Positions 18,029-24,787 of a DNA stretch of 64,000 nucleotides are shown here, piece after piece. The notes beneath the pieces were generated by a model. That model did no database searches. It was not told where the DNA came from and saw nothing but the letters and a program-made list of their open reading frames with translations. Within the stretch, counting starts at the first letter, position 1, and each line of letters opens with the position of its first letter. This stretch comes from JBEKCD01 sp050015055 (GTDB lineage: Archaea > Thermoproteota > Bathyarchaeia > Bathyarchaeales > Bathycorpusculaceae), in the NCBI GenBank assembly GCA_050015055.1, contig JBEKCD010000001.1, positions 1 to 64,000 of the forward strand. Reading direction: 5' to 3'. The translations under genes were made by a program, and so were the position numbers.

Positions 18029-18364
18029 TCATGTTGACTTGTGTGACGTGTGCAGTCTGTCGAAGACGGAGACTTCGGGTCCATTCAGTGTGACTGGTGC
18101 GTGGGCGACGATCGGTTTTTTCTGCACGTGCTTGTATCCACATTCGCACTCGAAGCCCACTGTTTGTTTTCCTTTCTTCACTTGGCGCCATTTCCTGCCG
18201 TTGCAGCGTGTATCGTGCCTGTGAATGGTCCAGAGTTGTCTGGCTTCGGTCGGAGTGATTGGAGAATAACATTTTACCTTCGTGAAGTACCAGGCTAGAT
18301 ACATTGTGAAACAGGCCCACAGTGAGGGCATTATTATCCACAGATTGGGAGTTAACATTTCAAA
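18029..18364 (-). CDS. Small membrane-anchored protein with zinc-ribbon-like domain
   Basis: The 111-residue form starts MFEMLTPNLWIIM. One membrane segment (about residues 9-28) is followed by the conserved segment LWTIHRHDTRCNGRKWRQV and VGFECECGYKHVQKKPI. The single Cys after the HRH and the ECECGY pair give a Cys/His metal-site pattern seen in several short archaeal proteins. The frame is open upstream to an ATG at 18448, but GGTG lies 6 bases before the ATG at 18364. It is not a recognised named family. It lies convergent with the YkgJ gene and directly downstream of pyrI. Confidence 0.62.
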   Translation of the reverse strand, partial: FEMLTPNLWIIMPSLWACFTMYLAWYFTKVKCYSPITPTEARQLWTIHRHDTRCNGRKWRQVKKGKQTVGFECECGYKHVQKKPIVAHAPVTLNGPEVSVFDRLHTSHKST

Positions 18365-18491
18365 CATGTTTTTCACCATTCTGTATTTATGTTCTGCACA
18401 GATACAATATGTCTGTATTCGGACATATCTGCTGATAGAGTATGTCATCTTACGATATAAACATTTCGCCGGTTCGCAGGTCTGCTGCGCG

Positions 18492-18956
18492 CTAGAACTG
18501 TTGAAGCACGTCCTTCTTTTCTATTATGTTGCCACAGTAGTGGCATTTTAACAGCAGGGGATCTTCGGATTCGATGTAAAACTTGGGTTTTACGGGTTCG
18601 TTGCTGTTGCTTATGCAGGCGGGGTTGGCACATTTGACAATGTTTTCGATGGTTTTCGGCAGTTTGACTTCCTGCTTCTTTATGACCTTGTAGTTGCGGA
18701 TGATGTTGATCGTGGCGTGCGGGGCGATGAGGGCTATCTTGTGCACTTCCTGCGGGTTGAGTTCTCTCCCCTCGATTTTGAGGATGTCTTTCGCCCTGAA
18801 CCGTTTGCTGGGCACGTTGATAGCGATGGTTATGGGCCCTTTCTCGCGGCCCGTTATTCCGAGGATTTTGACCACGTCCAAGGCGTGACCGCCCGTGATG
18901 TGATCTATAACAGTGCCGTCTCTGATTTTGGAAACGCGCAACTCTGTTTCGCTCAA
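18492..18956 (-). CDS. pyrI: Aspartate carbamoyltransferase regulatory chain
   Basis: The 154-residue protein starts at TTG 18956 (LSETELRVSKIRDGTVIDHI), with GAGGGAG 9 bases upstream. The allosteric nucleotide-binding domain comes first (VIDHITGGHALDVVKILGI and GRELNPQEVHKIALIAPHATINIIRNY). The zinc domain with C-x4-C and C-x2-C (CANPAC, CHYC) follows, and contacts the catalytic chain. PyrI confers CTP/ATP control on the PyrB trimers in the second step of pyrimidine synthesis. It is divergent from pyrB, with 135 bases between the start codons, instead of the usual pyrBI operon. Confidence 0.95.
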   Translation of the reverse strand: MSETELRVSKIRDGTVIDHITGGHALDVVKILGITGREKGPITIAINVPSKRFRAKDILKIEGRELNPQEVHKIALIAPHATINIIRNYKVIKKQEVKLPKTIENIVKCANPACISNSNEPVKPKFYIESEDPLLLKCHYCGNIIEKKDVLQQF

Positions 18957-19091
18957 GCCTGTTTCTCCCTCTGAGAGGTGCTTTATGGTTGGAACACAAA
19001 TAAAAGACTTTAAGTTTTGCTGTTGCCACAAGGTCTTGTGTTGTTGGCAAGAGTTATCTAGTTGTTTCGTAGAGTGGTTGTGGGCGGAAGT

Positions 19092-20012
19092 TTGGAGTTC
19101 AAAGGCAGAGACATCATCTCGATTAAGGATTTTTCTCGTGACGAGATTAACTATGTTTTCAAGATTGCGAAGAGTATGGAGCCTCTGGCTTCTACTGGTT
19201 CGCAGATGTTGAAGGGGAAGATTCTCGCGACGTTGTTTTATGAGGCGAGCACGCGAACCAGGCTGAGTTTTGAGTCTGCGATGCAGAGGATGGGAGGTTC
19301 CACGATTGGTTTTGCGGAAGCGGAGATTGCTTCGGTGAAGAAGGGTGAGAACCTTGCTGACACTGTTAGGACGGTTGAGAATTACGCGGATGTGATAGCC
19401 TTGCGGCATCCTCTGGAGGGCGCGGCGAGGTTGGCTGCCGAGTTCTCCAGAGTGCCCATTATTAACGGTGGCAGCGGGGCAGAGGAGCATCCGACGCAGG
19501 CGCTTCTGGACTTGTACACGATAGTTAAGGAAAAGGGTAAGGTTGACGGGTTGAAGATTGCGCTTGCGGGCGATTTGCGGTACGGGAGGACGGTGCACTC
19601 GCTCGCTTACGCGCTTTCTTTGTACGATATCGAGTTGTTCTTGGTTTCGCCGGAGACTCTGAGGATGAGACGGGAGGTTCTTCAGACGATTAAGGAGAGA
19701 ATTCCCGTTACGGAGAAGACGAGCCTTGAGAAGATCGTTCCGTTGGTAGACGTCTTGTACGTGACACGGATTCAGAAGGAGCGTTTTCCTGATCCAGCAG
19801 AGTACGCGAAAGTTAAGGGTTCTTACAGGGTGGACTTGCAGAGTCTGAGCGAGGCTAAGAAAGATTTGATTATTATGCATCCGCTTCCGCGGGTTGACGA
19901 GATCGCGGCCGAGGTTGACGCTACGCCCTACGCACGCTACTTCCAGCAGGTCGGGAACGGCATCGTCGTCCGAATGGCGCTACTAGCACTGATACTAGGC
20001 GCAGTTGACTAA
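19092..20012 (+). CDS. pyrB: Aspartate carbamoyltransferase catalytic chain
   Basis: The 306-residue enzyme joins carbamoyl phosphate and aspartate. The carbamoyl phosphate site reads FYEASTRTRLSFESAM, and HPTQALLDLYTI and the aspartate-domain motif MHPLPRVDEI are intact. Full length and all catalytic blocks match archaeal PyrB. Upstream codons are open to TTG 19062, but homologues begin at the equivalent of MEFKGRDIISI, so TTG at 19092 is chosen. It is head-to-head with pyrI, so both would be driven from the shared 135-base gap. Confidence 0.96.
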   Translation: MEFKGRDIISIKDFSRDEINYVFKIAKSMEPLASTGSQMLKGKILATLFYEASTRTRLSFESAMQRMGGSTIGFAEAEIASVKKGENLADTVRTVENYADVIALRHPLEGAARLAAEFSRVPIINGGSGAEEHPTQALLDLYTIVKEKGKVDGLKIALAGDLRYGRTVHSLAYALSLYDIELFLVSPETLRMRREVLQTIKERIPVTEKTSLEKIVPLVDVLYVTRIQKERFPDPAEYAKVKGSYRVDLQSLSEAKKDLIIMHPLPRVDEIAAEVDATPYARYFQQVGNGIVVRMALLALILGAVD

Positions 20013-20088
20013 CCCGCAGACATGGCTCCAAAATCCTGCTGAAGACAGGAAAAGCACGAGCTTGCGTGGAGTGGGCGTGTGCTGCTGT

Positions 20089-22287
20089 TTAGGTTTCATT
20101 GGAGCGATCGAAGTAGGTGAGCGTGCTGACGGCGTTGCATTGGGGGCACTTGCTTGTTCGGCCTGGCCAGGTTTTTTTGCAGTTCGTGCAGTAGGTTGCT
20201 TTGCGGTTGTAGGTGAAGAATTCTAAATTGTTATTTTCTATTAGTTGTTTGGTTATGGAGAGGAGCTGTTCTGGTTCGTGTGTTGTTTCGTCGAGTTCGA
20301 TTATGGTTAGGTTTCCGCCCGTCTGGGTCTGTCTTGTCTTGCGTTGTGGGGTTTCGGTTTTTTGGGGGAGTTTGCCGTTTTGGAGGGTGAGTTTGTCTGT
20401 TGTGGAGTAGTGGGGTTTGTCTCTTGTTCCTGTGAAGTGGACTTTTGCGATTCCGTATCTTTCGATGTCGAGTTGTGCCAGTCTGGTGGAGGCTTCGGGG
20501 TTTGGCATTGTCGCCGGGTAGACGTGTTTTCCTCGTTTTTTTCCGATTTTGTTTATGAAGCTTGCGATGTTCTGGGCGGTTTCTTCTGCGAAGGTTTGGG
20601 TTTTTTCGTCGTTGATGCTCTTGCCGGTGAAGGCTTCTGCTGCTTCTGTTAGTCCTGCGAGGTTTATGGTGTGTATGGTTTTTTCGAGTCTGAAGTACTG
20701 GTCGCCGTTGTTTTGTTGTGTGAGGAAGGGGAGCAGGTTTTTGGCGTGTTGTCTGAGGGCTTGGTGTTTGATGTCTAGGGCGCGGTTTGCCATTTCGAGT
20801 CTTTCTTTGAGGGTTTCGAGGAATTTTGCGGGGTCTTTTTCTGTTTCGTAGGCCGCGCGGGGCACGTTTACTGTTACGGTGCCCAGGCATCCTGTGCGGA
20901 GCGTGTCGATTTCCCAGTCGCCGCTTGGTTCTGCGTCGATTTTGAATCCGGAGGGGCTGTGGACGGTTTGTTCGTGGTTTTTTTCGGTTAGGTTTGCGAA
21001 GTAGGGTGTACCGTTGTGTGCTGCGAGTGCGTGGGCTTTGAGGAGGATGGTTCTTGCCTTTTCGTCTTTGAAGGTTTCTGGGCGTATTTTGACTGTGAGT
21101 TTGGGGTTGGCTAGCGGTTTTTGGAGGCTTTCCTGAGAGAATGCTTCGAGGAGCAGTGATGCTAGCTGCTGCGCTTCTTCCGCGTAGTCTGCGTACTTGC
21201 CGGCTTGTTGGCCGTTGGGTCCGGTGGCGGTTTTTTCGGCTAAGAATTTGGGGGTTGTGAGTTCCAGGTTTATGGCGGTATCTGTGTGTTGGCTTAGGTT
21301 TGTTATGAACTGGTGCAGTGCTTCTTTGGTTTTTGTGGGTTCGCTGTTTTTTGTGTATGGAGCTAGGAAGGTGTTGAGGTATTCGAGTGTTTGGGTTGTT
21401 TCTGTTTCTTTTGCCGCGTGTAAGAGTGCGCTGAATATTGTTGCCAATGCTGTTTCTAGGTTTTTGGGTGGGGGTTGGCTGGGTTGGGTGGGGTTGATGG
21501 TTTCTAGGTTTAGGCCGTTTTGTAGGAAGAATCGTGTGTCGTGTATGGTTTCTGTGGGTTTGAGGATCCATGTGCTGAGGTTGTTGAGGTGGAGGGTGCC
21601 TGAGAGGTGGGCGTCTGCGATGTCTCTTGGCAGCGTGTTTAGCAGTGTGTATTCTTTGAAGACTGTTTGTCCTGCGGCTTCGAGTGGGTTTGTCGTCTGT
21701 GGTGTTGTGTGGAGGAGGTTGGTGACGTCGTGGACGGGTATTCCTAGGCGTGTGAGTTTGTTTCGGTATTCTTCGAGGCCTTTTTCGATGAGGATGGCGT
21801 TTACGAGTTCTCTTACTAGTGGGGCTGTTAGGTATTTGGTTTTGGATTTGAGGAGTTGGGTTTCTGCTTCTTTGGCTACTTTTTGTGCTTGTTCTGGGGG
21901 CATTTTTGCTTCTTTTATCAGTGCGTTTGCGATTTTGTTTGGGTCGAATTCTTCTATTGCTGATCTGCTTGCGCGGATGAGTATGTTTTTTGGTTTGTTG
22001 GCTTTTTTGTCTATTCTGTCTGCTACGTCGATGACCATTTTGCCGAGGTCGGTTAGGGCGTATTTTTTCTGGTCGACTAGGGCTTCGATGAGGTCTGCTT
22101 TGAGTAGGAATTTCAGGTGGTATGCGAAGCGTCCTGCGTCTCGGCTTGGGTTCATTTTCAGGCTGCTCATGAGTTCCGTGTAGCTGAGGGGGCCTTTGTC
22201 GAAGAGTAGGTTGAGTATTTGCAGTCTGAGGGGTGAGCTGACGGCTTTGAGGATTTTGATTCCGTGGGTGCGGCTGGCTGTTGACAA
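20089..22287 (-). CDS. NrdD-like protein with N-terminal winged helix and ATP-cone, lacking the glycyl-radical site
   Basis: The 732 residues read as an ArsR-like winged helix (about 8-80: SSPLRLQILNLLFDKGPLSYTELM), an ATP-cone (about 98-190), and a class III ribonucleotide reductase-type barrel (about 210-690). The finger-loop cysteine is present (RTGC at 467), and so are the zinc cysteines C700/C703/C714/C717. The protein then ends TLTYFDRSNET, 15 residues after the last zinc cysteine, without the RVxGY glycyl-radical loop. The usual HIHD segment is HLNN here. Other frames past the stop do not encode the loop. It may be a nucleotide-sensing regulator, a pseudoenzyme, or an enzyme that takes its radical in trans. 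Confidence 0.8.
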   Translation of the reverse strand: MSTASRTHGIKILKAVSSPLRLQILNLLFDKGPLSYTELMSSLKMNPSRDAGRFAYHLKFLLKADLIEALVDQKKYALTDLGKMVIDVADRIDKKANKPKNILIRASRSAIEEFDPNKIANALIKEAKMPPEQAQKVAKEAETQLLKSKTKYLTAPLVRELVNAILIEKGLEEYRNKLTRLGIPVHDVTNLLHTTPQTTNPLEAAGQTVFKEYTLLNTLPRDIADAHLSGTLHLNNLSTWILKPTETIHDTRFFLQNGLNLETINPTQPSQPPPKNLETALATIFSALLHAAKETETTQTLEYLNTFLAPYTKNSEPTKTKEALHQFITNLSQHTDTAINLELTTPKFLAEKTATGPNGQQAGKYADYAEEAQQLASLLLEAFSQESLQKPLANPKLTVKIRPETFKDEKARTILLKAHALAAHNGTPYFANLTEKNHEQTVHSPSGFKIDAEPSGDWEIDTLRTGCLGTVTVNVPRAAYETEKDPAKFLETLKERLEMANRALDIKHQALRQHAKNLLPFLTQQNNGDQYFRLEKTIHTINLAGLTEAAEAFTGKSINDEKTQTFAEETAQNIASFINKIGKKRGKHVYPATMPNPEASTRLAQLDIERYGIAKVHFTGTRDKPHYSTTDKLTLQNGKLPQKTETPQRKTRQTQTGGNLTIIELDETTHEPEQLLSITKQLIENNNLEFFTYNRKATYCTNCKKTWPGRTSKCPQCNAVSTLTYFDRSNET

Positions 22288-22406
22288 GGTTGTTTCTGGG
22301 CCTCTTCTTTTTGCGGGTGTAGTATTTTTGGGTGTGAAGGGTTTAAAGGTGTTGGGATAGGCTTATTTTGCTGTTTTGAAGATAGGATGGGTGAGCGCGT
22401 GTGGGC

Positions 22407-22484
22407 GGGGCTGTCGGCTAGTTTGGTCTAGGCTTGTAGCCTCGGGCGCTATAGACCCCGGTTCAAATCCGGGCAGCCCCACCA
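22407..22484 (+). tRNA. tRNA-Pro (CGG)
   Basis: The acceptor stem GGGGCTG pairs with CAGCCCC. The anticodon stem is GTAGC/GCTAT with loop CTCGGGC, and the T arm is CCCGG-TTCAAAT-CCGGG. The discriminator is A and CCA is encoded. One non-pair is seen in the D stem (GGCT against AGGC). No intron is present. Confidence 0.92.
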
Positions 22485-22542
22485 TATTTTGGGTTGGAGA
22501 ACCGTTGCTGCGCTTCCTGAACGACGTGAGGAGAAAAGGGTG

Positions 22543-22562
22543 TTGTTTTTTGTTTTTTTTTT
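22543..22562 (+). terminator. Poly-T tract downstream of tRNA-Pro
   Basis: TTGTTTTTTGTTTTTTTTTT lies about 60 bases after the tRNA. A run of T on the coding strand is the usual archaeal termination signal. Confidence 0.5.
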
Positions 22563-22640
22563 GGAAAAGGTGTTTTGGGCTTCTTTTCAGTGGCAAGGTT
22601 TAAGTCATGGTTTGTCCACGTCTGGGTTTGGCGCGTTCAG

Positions 22641-22730
22641 GCGTGAATCGTATTGGAAAGGCGTGAATAGTAGGGCAAAGGCGTGAATCGTACTGGAAAG
22701 GCGTGAATCGTATGGGACAGGTGTGAATCG
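22641..22730 (+). repeat. 20-bp tandem repeat, 4.5 copies, next to an AbrB-like gene
   Basis: Four units begin exactly at 22641, 22661, 22681 and 22701, each close to GCGTGAATCGTACTGGAAAG, and a half unit (GTGTGAATCG) starts at 22721. The period is exactly 20 bases, two turns of B-DNA, so every unit faces the same side of the helix. The array ends within 20 bases of the start of the AbrB-like gene. This is the layout of an operator array or iteron set. It is too short and lacks spacers for CRISPR. Confidence 0.9.
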
Positions 22731-22748
22731 TTGCCTCTGACTGAGTCG

Positions 22749-23042
22749 GTGAGCTTTAAAGCGGTGTTGCAGAGGGAAAACCGCATTCAGGTTCCCCGGT
22801 TGATTCGTTGGCAGTACAAGATGGAGGCGTGTGAGGTGTTGAGAGTCAACGTCCGGGTTGCGGGCGGTTTGGTCGATGAGAGGTTTCTTGCGAGGATGAC
22901 GCGAGATGGGCGCTTGACGATACCTAAGTTGACTTTGAAGCTTCTGCGAGAGGGCGAAGAACAAAGCCTGGAAGGCTGTGTCCTCGAAGTGACCGTTGAG
23001 CCGGCACACGAGCAGGGTGAAAAGCCGGAGTCGAACCCTTAA
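22749..23042 (+). CDS. AbrB/SpoVT-like two-hairpin protein
   Basis: The 97-residue protein contains two swapped-hairpin-like halves: FKAVLQRENRIQVPRLIRWQYKMEACEVLRVNVRV, and RFLARMTRDGRLTIPKLTLKLL with LEGCVLEVTVEP. The alternation NRIQVP / GRLTIP is the AbrB-type strand-turn that precedes the DNA-contact helix, so this looks like a fused dimer of AbrB units that would bind DNA as a monomer. The start used is GTG at 22749; TTG at 22731 is in frame, but it would leave almost no space after the repeats. The 20-bp array directly upstream is its likely target. Confidence 0.68.
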   Translation: MSFKAVLQRENRIQVPRLIRWQYKMEACEVLRVNVRVAGGLVDERFLARMTRDGRLTIPKLTLKLLREGEEQSLEGCVLEVTVEPAHEQGEKPESNP

Positions 23043-23059
23043 GGCCCCGTGTCAACACA

Positions 23060-23195
23060 AACTGGGAGACATTCAGTGTCGCCCTCGACCACGCCTGCAA
23101 CCTTATGCCCTGGGGATAACTCAGAAAACGCATCAGTGCGCGCGGAGTTTTCCCATAAGGTGGTGCAGCTGCATCCAGTCCGTCTGGGACGTCAA
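23060..23195 (+). ncRNA. Candidate structured RNA (four hairpins)
   Basis: The stretch folds by eye into GACA-ttcag-TGTC (23068-23080) and then a long hairpin (23100-23161). In the long hairpin ACCTTAT pairs with ATAAGGT and GGGATAACTC with GAGTTTTCCC, with one mismatch, capped by CGCA-TCAG-TGCG. A palindrome TGCAGCTGCA (23164-23173) and GTCC-gtctg-GGAC (23178-23190) follow. No protein-coding signal crosses it. It is not RNase P, SRP or a tRNA as far as conserved cores can be judged. It could be a 3'UTR element of the AbrB-like gene. The strand is not certain. Confidence 0.4.
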
Positions 23196-23328
23196 GGCAC
23201 AGGGGAAGGCCAAAAACAGGTATATGCCTCAAAGCTGTCCCTAAACACGAAACAGGAATTATCGTCTTTTTGCACGAATTTCGGACGAGGCAGCGTGCGT
23301 TGTTCTTCTGTGTTGAGGAGGTCGGGTC

Positions 23329-23400
23329 ATGGCGCTTTTGGTGTTGCAAGGGTTGGGGTTTGTTGTTTCTGTTTCTTGGTTGTCAATTTTTGGTTCTTGA
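23329..23400 (+). CDS. Possible 23-residue single-helix membrane peptide
   Basis: ATG at 23329 follows GAGGAGGT by 6 bases, one of the best Shine-Dalgarno sites in the window. The peptide (MALLVLQGLGFVVSVSW, then six more residues) is hydrophobic from end to end. A T-rich tract follows at about 23420. Hydrophobic micro-ORFs arise easily in G/T-rich DNA, so this rests on the ribosome site. Confidence 0.3.
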   Translation: MALLVLQGLGFVVSVSWLSIFGS

Positions 23401-23441
23401 GGGTTTAAGGTTTGAGTGTGTTTGTTTTTTTTGAGTTGGGT

Positions 23442-24359
23442 TTATCTGGTTTTTTGGTTGCGTTTTGGTTTTATCGTTATGAAGTAGATTGTTGTGATTG
23501 CTAGGGCGATTGTTATGATGATTAGGATGTAGTTGAGGTTTCTGCTGAAGTCGAGTTGTCCTATTATGGAGTTGTAGTTTGTGAGTAGGCCGGCGTAGCT
23601 TGAGTTGAGTAGGTTGTAGTCTTGCATGAGGGTGGCGTAGCTGGTGTTTAGGGTTTGGAAGTTTGTTTGGAGGCCGTTGAGGCTTGTTGAGAGCGTGAGG
23701 AGGGAGGTTGTTAGGTTGCCGTAGTTGGTTTGGAGGAGGTTGTAGTTGGCTGAGAGCGAGTTGTAGTTGCTGTTCAGCACGTTGTACTGAGAGACCAACG
23801 TGTTAAAGTTCAATGTGTCGTTGTTGTGTTCGGCCAAGAGTGTCGTGTAGTTTGCGGACAATTCGTTGAAGTCGGCCAGTAGCGGCGTGTAGTTGCCGAG
23901 GATGTTGGCGTAGTTGGCCAATAACGAGTTGTACGTGTCATTCAGGGCAAGGTACTCAGGGGATGGGACGAATTCTGTGATGGTGAAAAGGAAGTAGAAG
24001 GTTACCGCGCCATAGGGAGTGATCTTTGAGTCAACTCGGATGGTGTGGTTTCCCACGTCGGAATAGGGCGGTTCTGTCGGGACGGTCAGGTTGTAGTCGT
24101 AGGCGCCATTCGCGCCGAGGATGCCTTGTTGATTCAGGCCTATCGTCACATTGTCCCAGAAAATATCAGCTGACTGCACATTTTGCACGCTGGTATTCAG
24201 CGACGTGAACCTGAGAAGTATTGCCGTGTTGGCTCCTCCTTGTGATGGAAGTATTTCCGCCTGAATCTCGTCGACTTGTGCGTTTACGCGAACCACAGCT
24301 ACGATCATTAGAGATAATACGAGGAGAGCTGGGAGCAGGATTTTCCATGATTTGATCAT
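23442..24359 (-). CDS. Cell-surface protein with coiled-coil stalk and C-terminal membrane anchor
   Basis: The 305-residue product starts MIKSWKILLPALLVLSLMIV (signal peptide or anchor). An Ig-like domain follows (about 35-125, IQAEILPSQGGANTAILLRF and NHTIRVDSKITPYGAVTFYF). Then comes a heptad region of about 130 residues with tandem YNxLxxNYxxL units, and finally one TM helix (LNYILIIITIALAITTIYFI) with a basic tail. Ten or more N-x-S/T sequons indicate N-glycosylation of the stalk. It would hold the N-terminal domain away from the membrane. ATG at 24359 is preferred to GTG 24389. Function beyond structure is unknown. Confidence 0.8.
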   Translation of the reverse strand: MIKSWKILLPALLVLSLMIVAVVRVNAQVDEIQAEILPSQGGANTAILLRFTSLNTSVQNVQSADIFWDNVTIGLNQQGILGANGAYDYNLTVPTEPPYSDVGNHTIRVDSKITPYGAVTFYFLFTITEFVPSPEYLALNDTYNSLLANYANILGNYTPLLADFNELSANYTTLLAEHNNDTLNFNTLVSQYNVLNSNYNSLSANYNLLQTNYGNLTTSLLTLSTSLNGLQTNFQTLNTSYATLMQDYNLLNSSYAGLLTNYNSIIGQLDFSRNLNYILIIITIALAITTIYFITIKPKRNQKTR

Positions 24360-24787
24360 GATTGTCCACACCGCTTTGAGCGAACGCACCTGACGGTTAA
24401 TGTATCGTTTGAAGCTGTAGTTAAAGGCTTTGCCATGCCTACGTTTTGTCTATTAACGTTCGTCGTTGGAGGGGACAAAATCTCTGGTTATGTAGCTTTG
24501 TTATGGGTCAGCGAGCCACTATACAAAACAGCTGGCAACTCTCGTCTTTCTATCTCCTGTAAGCATCACGACCGTCCAGATGCGCGCGCGCAATTTCATA
24601 ATGCAGCCTTACAACTGGCGCAAAGAAGATAGGGGGTGGTCAACTTTGAGCATTATGTGGGTCACAGAGTTCTCCTGAACCACGGCCACACACTCCCAGA
24701 CGCCAACGTTTTGAGAGTCAGAAGCCAGGCACGCTCTCTGCGAACCGAAAGTTATTTCAAAAAACGCGAAAAAAGAGCCTGCAGGTT
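24360..24787. other. Intergenic gap with a degenerate dispersed-repeat piece
   Basis: GCGCGCGCGC at about 24581 is followed by CATAATGCAGCCTTACAACTGG and a G-run (GGGGGTGG), which resemble units of the dispersed repeat. The promoter of the coiled-coil gene must lie in its left part (ACGGTTAATGTATCG near 24395). No gene is seen. Confidence 0.4.

Noticed and set aside
18492..19880. 462-codon minus frame running from pyrB antisense into pyrI
   Set aside because: Only the last 154 codons match PyrI; the upstream part is antisense to pyrB.
20231..21571. 446-codon alternative-frame ORF inside the NrdD-like gene
   Set aside because: Arg/Pro/Thr/Asn-rich low-complexity product caused by C/A-rich codons; the NrdD frame carries the family motifs.
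22363..22596. 77-codon minus ORF across tRNA-Pro
   Set aside because: Its LPGFEPGS segment is the reverse translation of the tRNA T-arm, a common false gene.
22641..22730. Possible CRISPR array
   Set aside because: Units abut without unique spacers and no cas genes are near.
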